A stretch of 64,000 bases of DNA from Linanthus parryae (Eukaryota; Streptophyta; Magnoliopsida; Ericales; Polemoniaceae), in assembly GCA_023055425.1 (NCBI GenBank), contig JALGPY010000009.1, positions 55,614,616-55,678,615 on the forward strand, written 5' to 3'. This document shows positions 44,935 to 57,332 of this stretch, in pieces; positions within the stretch are counted from its first letter, which is position 1; the number at the start of each line of letters is the position of its first letter. The notes below the pieces were generated by a model. The model was given only the letters and a program-made list of their open reading frames with translations, had not been told where the DNA came from and did not search any database. The position numbers and the translations under genes were made by a program.

Positions 44935-46099
44935 AGTCATATTACTCTAGCAAAAAAGACATCACATACTGTAAACTTGCTTTCAATTCATCTAGTCATA
45001 GTACTGGTGCAAAATGACTAAGGATATGTGACATGTTGTATAGTGTGGAGTGATATTTACAACCCAACAACCTGCATTCAATTCAACACAGTAATGACTG
45101 TACATCAACCCAACTACCTACATTCAATTCATATACTGACTAGGTAGATGAGATATATTTTACAAGTCAAGCATGCCAGTGTCAAAAAAAAAAAATCACA
45201 GTTCAGTAACTTAATGAGTACACATCCATGAAAATATTCAGGTTACCCATATTAAACAACAATTATAATGGTGATATCAAGCACTCCAATTATTTTAAGG
45301 AAGCTACCCAAAAAGTTAAATCCAGGCATTTGCCTTTAAGCCAAAAGGTTAACAAAACCTTTTGAATTCTGAAACCCACCGATTTTAAAAGGGTACATGG
45401 ATTTCATCGATTTGAACAAACCCCACCTCCAAAAAATTACTTCATTTTTTTTACAGGAATGTATTAAACCCTTTTTAAATTCTATTTTTCATAACCCTAA
45501 TTATCATACTTAAACATTCAGTTCACAGTATGCACCAATTTTTTCCAAAAAATCTAGATTTATGAAGAGCTTATCTAAACCTCGGCGAAAACATGTCGAT
45601 TCACCGAAAGTAAAGTCGATTCGGCGAAATTCCCAAACGACTCGGGGAAAACCCAGTCGATTCGGCGAAAATCCATGTAGCTACGTCGTTACGTTTATCC
45701 ACAATGGGCGAGAACCAAGTCGATTCGATGAAATCAACTCAGAGACATCACGAAATCGATCAGCCGACCTTCATAGCTACGACTATCTCTCTTCGGCCTA
45801 CGCTACCTTTCTCAAATGTGTATGAGAGAATGAGTGGTCATGAGACCCTTATCCATCCACTACCTCGTAAACACCGATTGTGAGATGTATTTATTGAGGG
45901 TAGTAACGACATTGAGAGAGTGAATAAACAAATACATAAAACATACACAACTAACGACAGAGGTAAACTGGACTGTTGCTATTTCCGTCCAAAGTTGTTA
46001 CCAATAAGGATGGTTTGTGGCATTTCCCACAGGTCAGGGTACCGGCCTGGTAAATGGCCAAACCACAGAGATGGTTTCTGTCATTTACCCAACATACAA

Positions 46100-46383
46100 T
46101 CCCTAACTGTGGTCAAGGGTTGGGGTCCTTGACCGAAAATAGTTCTGAACACAAACTTATCGTGCATACTAGAGGGTAACCCCATCTTTTACATAATATG
46201 GGGCCAGTTTTTCCCAGAAACTGATAACGACAGACCTCAACTCCATACTAACAACGTCATAATATTGTGGTGTAAGTTTTCGGAAGTTCCGCACACTCAA
46301 GGGTTGCAAGTGTCATTTTCCATACTGGTGTAAGTGTTCTTTAGTGAAACTAGAGGAGGTGAAATTGTCTTTTAGCCTGGTCT
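46100..46383. repeat. Right part of the older TIR element disrupted by the MULE
   Basis: Follows the 9-bp duplication AACATACAA and ends with GTGTAAGTG...GAAACTAGAGGAGGTGAAATTG, matching the right end of the small element at 51522-51818 (AAACTAGAAGGGGTGATAGTG). Confidence 0.5.
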
Positions 46384-46607
46384 TCTCATAGTGTTGTTAG
46401 TCAAACAATTTATGAAATCTCAACCGTTAAAACCGAGTAGTAATTATATGCTGCACCTGGAGCAGCATAGAGAAAGATTTCTAATTTCTCTAAACCCCTG
46501 TTTGTTGGTAACGCCCCCCATGTGTGCTGTCTCCCACCGTCGTTTCTCCATCTTTACACAAACCGCTGGCCCAACAACATACAGCACACAACAACATTCT
46601 TTTTCTT

Positions 46608-46620
46608 CACACATATAAAA
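46608..46620 (+). promoter_or_regulatory. Putative TATA box of the syntaxin gene
   Basis: CACATATAAAAAT, about 130 bp upstream of the ATG at 46745, in an otherwise CT-rich promoter. It begins about 225 bp after the end of the disrupted TIR element. Confidence 0.5.
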
Positions 46621-46744
46621 ATCTAATTTTACAGCAGACCAAATTTTGTTCCTTGAATCACTGAGAGATGAGCTTCCTTTTTGTCTGAACAACACCTCTC
46701 TGTCTCATAACAGTCAAATCTGGTCCTGAACTGATACGATCACG

Positions 46745-47699
46745 ATGAACGACTTGTTGTCGGTAAGTCTGATGATGATTATTGTCCTTTTCCTTTCTCT
46801 AAAGCAACTCTAGGGGGTGGTTGAGAGAACCCATGTTCTGGTTTTCTTTGATCATGGGTTGAATTTGGTTCTTGTTAGTTTTTACTGCACAGAAGCCAAA
46901 TTGGTGTTAAACCCACTTTGAAGATTTTGTTTTGAAATTGAACTCGTTTTTGTAGATACCCATGTGGAATTTAAGGTTCTTGTTTGGATTTGTTTGTTGA
47001 ATTTGGTTTCTGTTTCAACCCAGAAGAGAAATTGTTGTAAATTTCAGTTCGATTTTATTTTCCAGGTTTCAAGATTGTGTTATGAAATTGAACTCCTTTT
47101 TGTAGATACCCATGTGGAAGTTAAGGTTCTTGTTTGAATTTGTTTGTTTAATTTGGTTTCTATTACTAGCAAAGGTGAAATTAGGGTAAAACCCAATTTG
47201 ATTTTTGTTAATTTTTCAGGTTTCAAGACCTTATTTTGAAATTGAACTCCTTTTTGTAGATACCCATGTGGGTTTAAGGTTCTTGCCTGAAGTGAAATTC
47301 GTGTGAAACCCCAGTTCGATTATGTTTTCCATGTTTCAAGACTTGGGTTTTGATTACTGAACTCCTTTTATAGATACCCTTGTGGAATCGAAGGTTCTTG
47401 CTTGAATTTGTTTGTTCAATTTGGTTTGTGTCACTATCCAGAAGTGAAATTGGTGTAAAACCCAGTTCAAAATTCCATTTTGTTGAAGATTGGTTTTTCA
47501 ATTGAACCCTTTATGGGTAATATAAGGTTTTGGCCTGAAGATTACAGTTGAGCTCTCATGGTGCTAACCAACAGGGACCCTTTAATATGTTAATTGCACA
47601 AAAGATAGTTCGAATTCAAGCTTTAGGTTTTCCGCCAAAATTTGTGGAGAAGTTATAAATTTTTTCATTTTCAAGTTTTAAAAACTGGTGTTTTATATG

Positions 47700-47758
<59 letters not shown>

Positions 47759-50700
47759 TCATTTCTTTGTTTCCGATAACTTTTCGATCTGATTGCGTAA
47801 CTGTTTCAGTTGTTTGTTATAGAATTTGTTGTGATGGAGGCTCATTTTGATGATTGCGTAGATTATTATGGTGTGGTCAGTTTTATTTAGCTCTGTGGGA
47901 AAGAATAATAATAATAATCATGTCGATGAAATGTTAAATTTGCAGGATTCGTTTGTCAGTGCTGCTAAAGATGCTTCTTCTAGAGAACCAGATATCGAGA
48001 TGGGAAACCGAGTTCAGAGAAGTAATTCAGATATGGGAATGGATGCTTTCAATAAGCAGGTATGTTTTTCCTCGATCAAAGGAACCTATAAAGTCTACCG
48101 AAATTCCGAAAATCCGAAATTACCGATTTCTTATGGTTTCACAGTTTCACCATTTTCTTTTGTATGTTCATTAACTTTTCTACTATCTGTTTCTCTTTTT
48201 ACAGATACAAGAAGTTGAGAAACAAGTGGAGAAAGTCGCAGGGTATCTCAACAAACTTAAGGTATGATTTGGTTTTGTTGTTGCATCTCTGTTAAGAACT
48301 TTTCTTTAGGTATGGCTCTTTTTTCACGTGATTGTAGTTTGATTTATGGTCTCCTATGGTACCGTGATAATCATCGGCGCTCATATGTTTGTACACATGA
48401 GCCGTTTATTCTAATTTGGCTAATGGTCCGTGTTTGAACTTCGAACATGGTTCCCACCCATAACCAAAGCCACTCTTTTCATAGGAAGAAGAAAATAGCC
48501 TATTGAATGAACCTGTGTATCGTCTCTTTTTTTATAACCACTGTTGAAAGAAAATCGTCGGACCTACTTTTCAACCTTGTCTCGTTATTGAAGAAAAGAG
48601 TCTATTCTTGGAAAGTTTTATCATCCCCTCCAAAGGTCATCTTTTTGGTTACTTAAGTCTAATAAGCATGTATACGGGTGTCGGATACGATACGGGAACG
48701 GACACGGGATACCTCATTTTCTATAAAACCGAGGATACGACACGGCGGGTATACACCAACATTATTATCATCTTTTTATTTATGTTTGAATTTGTATACT
48801 AATAGATGATATACTGGTTCAAACTTCTTTAATATTGATGGCTTAAATATCACGAAAAATCACAAATTAAGTATAAAAATGAGAAGAGAAAGAGGAGCAG
48901 CTTACGTGGGTTAGACTTCGACGAGTTGTGTCTGGAAAACCCTTGAAGTTCTCGTATGTGGGAACTTAAAAGATAAAACCTCGCTTGAATTCTTCGTTCA
49001 AAAGGGCAACCTTTTCATATATTGAGCCCTCAATTAATCATATATATATTATATCTACTTTAGCTTAATTATATTTTAACCCATTTGGAGTTCAAATATT
49101 TTATAAAAACAACCCGTGTGAAAGTCTTATAAACAAAAAGGGGCGACTGTCGTCTCACTTAGTGTCCGTAAAGTGTCCAGTCTAATAATATTCTCTAAAA
49201 TACCCGGGTAGTGTCTGGAACATATTTTGGAGTGTTGTACGAGTGTCTGAGTATCCTGAGTGTCCGACACAGATACAGCCCTTATTTAAGAGTTCACTAT
49301 TTCATAAAACAACCCGTGTAGAAGTCTAATAAACACAAAGGGGCGACTATCGTCTCACTAAGTGTCCCGAAAGTGTCCCCAAGTGTGCAGTCTAATAATA
49401 TTCTCTTAAATACCCGGACAAGCCAGAAATTCTGTCCGGCACGTATATTGGAGTGTTGCACGAGTGTCTGAATATCCTGAGTGTCCGATACGGATACGGC
49501 CCCTATTTTGGAGTTCAATATTTCATAAAACAACCCGTGTGAAAGTCTAATAAACACAAAGGGGCGACTATCGTCACACTAAGTGTCCCTAAAGTGTCCC
49601 CAAGTGTCCAGTTAAATAATATTCTCTATAATACCCGGACAGACCAGGCAGAGTGTCTGACATGTATTTTGGAGTGTCGTACGAGTGTCCGTGTATTCCG
49701 AGTGTCTGACACGGATATGGCCCCTCTTTTGGAGTATCCATGCTTCCTAGCTCCAAGTTTAGCTAACTACATTTGTGCAAAATAACTTCTCTAAAAAGAT
49801 GTTCTCTTTGCAACTTTCCCCAAACGCACGCCGGATCGGATATGCTTAGATATATGTTGGATTCAAAAGACGCTTTATTTCATATGACTTTCCAAATTTG
49901 GTATCACCTGCGGCTATAAAGTTGCGATGCGGTTGGATGAAGATATTAGACATTTCATTTTTCCATTGTCTGGTTTCTGGATTAAGCGAGTTGAATAGCT
50001 GCACGGAGCTTTTTTGTACTGGTTGCTAGAGGATGCGGTGTCAGTCAAGTTAATGGAATTTAAAGAATTGAGCTCTATGCTTACAGGAATTATAATGAAA
50101 TGCTTCTTTTGGCACATTAGAGGAAACCCAATATCACCTATAACTATTGTTTTATTATATACACTGAGTCCATATTGCGGCTGTTTAAGGACGTCTTTGG
50201 TTAATATGCTCCAGAAGTTGTACTGAACAATAGAGTATTGGATAATATGAACGCGCATTATCTGCAGTATCAATCAGTATGTGAAGTAGATTCTCAGCAA
50301 GCTTAATATTTGATACGTATCTGCCTATATTTAAATGTAGGAGGTTGCGTTTATTTGTTGCGGAGTCATAATTGAGGAATTTAAGCTGAAGCTTGAGATT
50401 GTTCATCTAGGGGTAGGCCGTATAGGTGTGTATGTAAGGTAGTTGGCATGGGTTTGTTGATTTAAGTGTATGAGGGCCTGTTTGGTAGCCGTTTAAAAAC
50501 AGGAAGACAACTAAAAAAACACAAAAATTGGTGTTCCAAGAGACCCTGTTGTCTTTAATAATACACAACCTAAAAAAGCCAGCAAAACAGCAAACCAAAC
50601 ATGTTCCAAAAACATTGTTCTTAAACAAATCTGTTAAAAAAACAGGATTTACAAACAGGCACTAAGCGGGTTATTCATCCTCTTTTAAGCCTTATTCTTT

Positions 50701-52495
50701 GTACCCGGACTGTGTGTTTACATTCCGGGTTATCCTTTCTCACCCAATATGCTTTTGTTTTAGTCTAGAAAGCTCTCACACCAGTTTCTGAAAAAAAGGT
50801 GCAGTTGAAGAGCTAGATAGCTATCAAATCCTTCGTAAATGATGCCACCATCTTTTATTTGGCAAAAGATGGTTTGGAGGAGTTTCTTGACATATGATAG
50901 GGCAGAAAGAGTTTTGATATATACTGAATTGTGCCTTATTAGGCGGCTGTTTCGGCCACAATTCATAACCTTGAGGATTTGACGGCTGAAATACCTTCAT
51001 TTGCCGATTCAGATAAATAGTTTGAAGTCAGGAGCTTCTCATTAAGCTAGTAAAGCTTTTTATTAGCAAATTTGGAGCAGTTTCATGATAGACTTGATGG
51101 ATTGAAAGCAACTAATTTTTCTCCCTTTATAATGGGTGATTAGTACTTGTTGAGACAGTTGCATTTTCACCAAAATGTGTGGGGAAAATGATGAAGCTTT
51201 TAGTCAAAGAGGTAGTTTGTCACACAGTGGATAAGGTTGATACACTAGATTAGATGTTGAGATTTGAGAAGTTAGGAATATGAATGATTGAATTATGCTG
51301 ATCATGTCTTCCATGAAAATGGAGTCTGAGAAGTTCTCTGTAGGGGAGCTGATGAGTGGGTTGCTATGTTTCAGCTAAAACCTTTTTTTGGGAAGGGGGG
51401 GGGTGGAATTTATCGCAAATCAATCAAATTTTGGGAGGCTGCGCGGCATATGAATGATTCAACGGACTGTGAATGTGGTTGCTTGCAGAAACGAATTTGC
51501 TGGCATTAAGAAACTGTTTATGGGTAAAAGACACTTTCACCCCCTCAGGTTTGACAGAAAGAGTCTTCCGCCACTTTACAGTGCTAAATATCAGAACATC
51601 TACCCTCCGTAATTGTGACGCCTTTAGTCTAGGGATGGAGGTCGGTCACTCATAGTAGTTTCTGGGACAAAACTGCCCTCATAGAGTATGGAATGACACA
51701 TCAGGGGATGCAAGTCTCCTGAAGTTTGGCACACTGAAGAGGTGAAAGTTTATTTTCCAAACTAGAAGGGGTGATAGTGTCTTAATGTTAAACCTGTGAA
51801 ATATAGTGTCTTTTACCCATTTTTTGTGGGTCATACGGATTCTGGAGCAGCTCTTCCATCCTGCTACATACCGTATTTTTGTTGTTGCCCCAAATGGGTA
51901 ACCTGGTTGGATGAAAGTATCTCAGAAGGGAAGGCTCTCAAGCCAACTATTTTTACTTTTTACAGTCATGGTTTATCATTTACATGATGTCAAGAGGTTG
52001 CTTGTTTGCTTGCATAAAGCATGTAGCTTTCTGGTTGGTATCAGAAAGGGTTTTTTCGGCTAACTTGGCATATTTGTGGGAATTTGACGAACCAGTTAGC
52101 ATTATTTCGAGATGTTTTTTCATGATTTAAAGTTGGATTGACAGAAGATTCTAAATATATCTTAGTGGTTTCGAATCACGCTATTGCTGTGGATGTGATG
52201 CTTAATGCAACATTCTCTTTTCTATCATACTGTGGAGAAGCATTGGAAGAGTAGCTAACAAAACAGTAATATATCAAGTGTGGAGTCGGGTTCATCTGTT
52301 CTACGCTCGACCAGTGGGTCACCTCGCGAACCTCATGTACAATGAATATATGTATAATATGTTTAAAATAAGTTCATTAATAACTGTATAATACATACTA
52401 GTATAATATTATGTACCTTCACCAATAAATACATGCAATTTATAATTTAATCAATAACTGCAGATTTTGAGTTAATATACCAGTGAATTATCTGG

Positions 52496-52552
<57 letters not shown>

Positions 52553-55500
52553 ATCTATTGGTAGTTAGACGAGCCCAGTTTGGCTTACCAGTGATCCGCA
52601 CCAGAGACATTGAAGCCTTCTTTGGGCTGATGACAGACTATTAAGACCCAACGCTAGGCGCTCATCTTTCATATTTGCAGAGAGAGTTGAATTATGAGGA
52701 AGCTAGGCAATTCATGATGTGAGTTGAGGCAAATCCTCATGGAAGGGAAGTGCTGATGGTATTTTGTTCATTTGGCAAACTCTCATTTTGCACTTGGGTT
52801 GCACCTCTTTGTTGTGGTTCAAGATATCTCCGAGAGCATCCCTCTAATATGTCATTTGTGGTTTGCTACTATAAGTCACTGATAATTATTTGATCGTAGA
52901 TACATACTTGATGTTATTTTGGTACGTACTCCATATTTAAGTGTATTTAGAATTTCCAGAAGACAATAGTTGAATATCCAACTCATTAAATTTGCTTCGT
53001 ATACGTGTTTTCTCTTCTAGTTTCCTGCAACATCTATTTGGAAACATAACGAGTTTAGAGGCTTGGTATTGAACACAAGGTTCTTGAAAAGCTCGTAATT
53101 TTCCATTTTCTGCTCTCTGCAAACAAAAGCGGACCCATTGAAAGACTCTGGTTCCAGTATAGTAACAGATATAAGAAGCTTGACGTTGATGCTTTATCCG
53201 TGGATAATTGGCCATATAACATGTGGAGGTTAGGACCCTTGGGCCTTGGCCCAATGCATGTTGCTTCTTAGGTGTGATTACTATTTTCGGGATTTCTCAT
53301 ATTTAGTTGGTGTCTCTATTATTGTGTAAAAGTGCATTTGAGAATGACGAGTAAGCATAATTGACACCTTAGTGACACTTTACAACTCAGCAATTTTTGC
53401 CCTTTTTTCCAGGAAGCTAATGAGGAATCGAAGTCTGTTACAAAAGCATCTGCCATGAAGGGTAAATTTCTGTCTCCTAGTTTCAAATTGACTCATAATG
53501 AGCGGTAATTTGGGCAGATGTTTTTTGTTTTATAGTTTTTGTTTTTGGAAATGAGTGGTCCATCTGTCCAAACATCCTTACAATTTTCCTGTTACAAATC
53601 GTACTGGTTGTGCCTTGAGGATAAGGGAAATAAGACAGAAAAAAACATTAGTTTGAACCTGGGTTTTGCAGAAAAGAAAACGTATGAAAGTTTATCTATC
53701 AAAATACAATAATGTTCAATTTTTTTTCCTAAAACGATCCATGATATGTATATATATTGTCAATTTTCCTTAACATTTTCTAAAAAAAATATTTTTCAAG
53801 CAGGATGGATTTTACAATCTAAAATAGTTATCCTTCACATTTTCCTTTTCTTAAAGTTTATTTTTAACAAACTGAATTTCCAATAGGGTGTCAAGATAAC
53901 TTCCATAGTAATTCCATGAAAGTAATTGAGAGCTCATGAATTTCGCTAGTCTAGAATTGCGAGGCATCTGACATAACTGTATCTTGGTTTCAGCAATCAA
54001 AAAGAAGATGGAGAAAGATGTCGATGAAGTGGGTAAGATTGCACGAAACGTAAAAGCCAAGATAGAAGCTCTAAGCAAGGAGGTTTACTCTTCGATTCTC
54101 CCTTCTTCTCTTTCCCATTTCTTTTGTGTAATAACATGCTATGATTTGGTGGTCAGGCTGGTCTAACTGATTCTTTCTTCATGCTTTCCAGAACTTGGCT
54201 AATCGGCAGAAGCCTGGGTGCGGAAAGGGAACAGCTATTGATCGGTCCAGAACGAATATGACCAAGTGCGTTATTTTTGTGGAATGCATTTTTCTGTTGT
54301 CTTGAAATCGGTAATGATTATTATATGCTTCCACTGCAGTTCCTTAACAAAGAAGTTCCGCGACCTAATGATTGAATTTCAGGTACATTACGATTTCCAT
54401 TCATATTTGTACTATATTGAGGGTGGGTTTGGTACGACTTTTTGGATTTTAAGTTGACTTTTTTAGTTGTTGCAAAAAAGTTCGTGACAAAAAATTGATG
54501 AAAAAAAAGATGTATTTTCTTGTGAGACAAGTGGGGTTGTTAAAAAGTTAGTGATGCGACACTTTTGTTTTTTGGTGTAGATTACCTTTTTCCCTTTTTA
54601 TATAAGTAATCAAACTATGGTCGGTCAAATTAATTGTTGGCGCATGTAATTTTTTTAAAGTGCGGTTAGATTGGTCATTTTGTTGTTTTAAGTAGATTTT
54701 TTTTTTTTTTTAAAAGCCGGTGAAACCCAACTTTTTTGCCAGTTTTACACTGTGAAGTCGAACTCCAAAATCCAAAAGCTGGCACAAAAAAGTTCATACC
54801 AAACCCTTCAGGAAAGTTTGAAATAGATTAGAAGTTCCAAGTGAATTAAAAACTGGAAAGAAGTCATAAACCCACCCCGAGTTTCTTTTCATACACTAAT
54901 TCAATATCTTTGCTTTAGACTCTTCGTCAAAGGATTCAAGACGAATACCGTGAAGTTGTGGAGAGGAGAGTCATAACAGGTACGAATTCCGTCGTCTGTT
55001 TATATGTATTTGGTTTTTAGCAAGTATTTCTCGTCGTCGTTATTTCTCACTTATTAAAATTCTGACTGCTGAACAGTGACTGGGACGCGACCAGATGAAG
55101 AGGTTAGCGAAGAAATCTGGAAAGCTCTATTGTGTGATAATGACAACCTGTTACGCTAACCATTTTTTCCATGTTGCGATAGACAATCGACAACCTGATA
55201 GAAACCGGGAACAGCGAACAAATCTTCCAGAATGCCATGCAAGAAATGGGGAGAGGACAGGTACTACCTTTTCGCTTGCGTCATATGTTTCACACCATTA
55301 GTACACAGATTAGCAGCAACTTACTATTCTTTTTTACCTTCCTGTATTTGTTTTGTCATTTTTGTGGTTGTTCCATCTTTTACGGGTGATATACTCTGCT
55401 TTGTTTTACAATTCGGTGCAAATGATTGAGGTCAATTGTAAGTGGCATTAACTAGGGACTAGGGAAATATATGACCTTAATAAACGTGAAACAGTGCGAT

Positions 55501-57332
55501 GGCACGTTGGATTTGGTGGACAAGAGTCAACGGCGTTGGGTATCTTGGGTAAATTAGACATGAGAAGGAGGACATGACTGAATCGGGAGTATCTTTCCAG
55601 TGTAGTAGTATCATAAATACACTCAATTTGGATTCGTACAAGAAAAAAATCTTCTTGCATTTGTAGAATTTTTTTGGATTTTTCTTGTGGAAATAACTAG
55701 TGTACGAACTATAATCTCCATCAACAAGTTGATTGTTCCTAGATTTTATTGGCCGGAACTCTTCATCGAGTATAAGAATGGTGTTGTGTTGCTTCAAAAT
55801 GCCTTACTCGGGAATCTTACGAAAGTGTAGTCATAAGTCAGTGCCCTCCTCCCTGGCTTACTGTAAAGCGAATAGGTTCTGGCATTCTTTAATTCAATAA
55901 AAAAATTGACGTAAAATTTCAAATGAGTTTCCGACGACTTGATTATCTATGAAACATCAATTTGAAAGTAGCGAATTCCTACTCGTCATAACTGCTAACT
56001 GTATAGGAATGTGCTCACACGGGCTGAAGTCTTGTAAATAACATTTGCTTGCATTTGGTGGGCTTGTTTTTGGGGCACATTGAAAGGAGGGGCTCTGTGG
56101 CTGTTGGGCGCGCCTGTCTGTACATCTTCAAAGTGGTTTCTGAGTGAATTTCAGAGGGATTCTTATCGTTTGGTAGATCCAAGTCCATGGCCTATTTCGG
56201 GTTCAATCACAGCTTTGGCAACCACCGCCTTCTACTATAGGCTTCTTCTATTGGTTGACTTGGGGGCATGGATGGACCCCCCACCCACCCTACACATACA
56301 CATTTTTTTTTACGGAACTTCATATGTACCCCCAAAATTTTAGAGACTTGTTCAGTTTGCCCCAGAAAAATCCCAATTATGCTCAAAAATATTGAAACAT
56401 TTCTTTTGAAGGTCCCTGTTCATACATTATTTCATAAGACCCTTTAATCATTAAAAAAAAATCGTGCCCCCTCTTCCTAAAATCCTAGCTCCGCTACTGC
56501 ATTGGGGTGACGCAACATTGTTACTTCAATTGAATTTTGACAACATTGCTTAGTAATATCCGACTACGAATATATGGAATGCAATCGTCTATCACAAAAA
56601 TATCGCCGCTAAGGTTTAGTAACTTTTTCTGCGGTGTTTGGTAGGTACTCAATACGCTTGAAGAAATCCAGGAAAGACATGACGCTGTGAAGGAATTAGA
56701 AAAGAAGCTCCTGGATTTGCATCAGGTACGTCTAAGTTAACACTTACTCCAAGAACACACTACTACGCGATTTTGTCCATCTTCTCTTATTGTGTTTGTG
56801 TGCTCCAGATCTACCTTGACATGGCTGTTTTGGTGGAGGCACAAGGCGACATACTTGACAACATCGAAAGCCAGGTTTGCTTTCTTGACTCTATTTTTAC
56901 ATTGGGGTAATTTGGATTGTTAGTTTTTTTTTGGATTTTAGTTTTTAGTTTTTTTGAGAATGTGTTGAGACGAGGCAAAAGAGTATATAGTTTATTTTCT
57001 TTCCTCACTTCAATCACTCATTTCGAAAAAACTAAAAATCAAAACTGAAAAAAACTACACACCCAAACTATATCAATTCTCGTGTGTTTGGTTATCGTGA
57101 TTGTGGAAGGTTGGGGGGTTTTGTTTTTGTGTCGTGCGGTAACGGAAAAGGCTTGGTTCAGGTTTCGAACGCGGTCGATCACGTCCAATCTGGTACAACT
57201 GCACTACAAAAAGCGAAGTCGTTACAGAAGAATTCTCGAAAATGGATGTGCATTGCCATCATTATCCTCTTAGTTATCATAGCGATTATAGTTGTCGGGG
57301 TCATCCAACCGTGGAAGAGCAAGGGCGCTTGA
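46745..57332 (+). CDS. SYP132: Syntaxin of plants SYP132-type (plasma membrane Qa-SNARE), 13 exons
   Basis: Coding exons by GT-AG sites: 46745-46762, 47946-48059, 48205-48261, 53413-53461, 53994-54082, 54192-54265, 54340-54382, 54919-54979, 55077-55102, 55183-55260, 56645-56725, 56809-56874, 57162-57332. Phases agree throughout and give 308 residues, close to the roughly 304 of Arabidopsis SYP132. It starts MNDLLSDSF. An Habc-type helical N-terminal half ([40 protein letters not shown]) is followed by [20 protein letters not shown]. The SNARE helix is about residues 204-266 with zero-layer Gln242 in [19 protein letters not shown] at 277 leads into the membrane anchor (281-300) and a short outside tail. 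The family mediates vesicle fusion at the plasma membrane in secretion and cytokinesis. No stops: apparently functional. Intron 3 (5.15 kb) carries repeats and a MITE; intron 1 carries tandem repeats. Confidence 0.95.
46919..47490 (+). repeat. Four tandem repeat units in intron 1 of the syntaxin gene
   Basis: Four copies of about 115-155 bp, each with GAAATTGAACTCCTTTTTGT, AGATACCCATGTGG, AAGGTTCTTG and a GTAAAACCCAGTTCGAT-like end (starts near 46919, 47069, 47224, 47337). Copies differ by substitutions and internal deletions. Each contains TTTTTGTAG, a possible 3' splice site. Confidence 0.75.
47701..47749. repeat. (TA)n microsatellite in intron 1 of the syntaxin gene
   Basis: About 24 uninterrupted TA units followed by a T-run, about 200 bp upstream of exon 2. 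Confidence 0.9.
49098..49745 (+). repeat. Three tandem copies of a 200-230-bp satellite-like unit in intron 3
   Basis: Unit starts near 49104, 49303 and 49531 with ATAAAACAACCCGTGTGAAAG. It contains CACAAAGGGGCGACTATCGTC and ends GAGTGTCCGACACGGATACGG, then CCCCTATTTTGGAGT. A related fragment (GGTGTCGGATACGATACGGG) is at 48675-48740. The GTGTCCGACACGG phrase is itself palindromic. Confidence 0.8.
51522..51818. mobile_element. Small TIR element (MULE-type MITE) in intron 3
   Basis: Ends GGGTAAAAGACACTTTCACC at 51522 and inverted GGGTAAAAGACACTATATTTC at 51818, 297 bp. Each arm holds further inverted phrases (TTTCACC...; GAAGTTTGGCACACTGAAGAGG). The flanks ACTGTTTAT and ATTTTTTGT agree at 6 of 9 bases. 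Related pieces are at 37620-37795 with 46100-46383, at 57795-58027 and at 58262-58380. Confidence 0.7.
52497..52549. repeat. (TA)n microsatellite in intron 3
   Basis: About 26 TA units within the 5.15-kb intron. The surrounding intron sequence, 52550-53412, holds nothing recognisable. Confidence 0.9.

Larger units (their letters stand above)
37796..46090. mobile_element. 8.3-kb Mutator-like element with perfect 9-bp target duplication
   Basis: Termini at 37796 (GGGTAATTGACAGAAACCA) and 46090 (inverted GGGTAAATGACAGAAACCA) continue as imperfect inverted repeats for about 90 bp, including GTACCCTGACCT.TGGGAAATGCC. The flanks are the perfect 9-bp direct repeat AACATACAA (37787-37795 and 46091-46099). 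The minus strand carries a MuDR-type transposase with introns. The left half carries a GRF zinc finger frame on the plus strand, convergent with it. A second TIR element (40031-42047) is inserted within. Confidence 0.9.

Noticed and set aside
52560..53412. Possible gene fragments inside intron 3
   Set aside because: Short frames (for example on the minus strand near 52937-53254) have no recognisable motifs, and splice sites of the host gene span them cleanly.
56080..56510. GC-richer patch in intron 10 as a separate gene
   Set aside because: The 87-aa frame has no recognisable domain, and the end (ATCCTAGCTCCGCTACTGC) resembles repeat debris common in plant introns.
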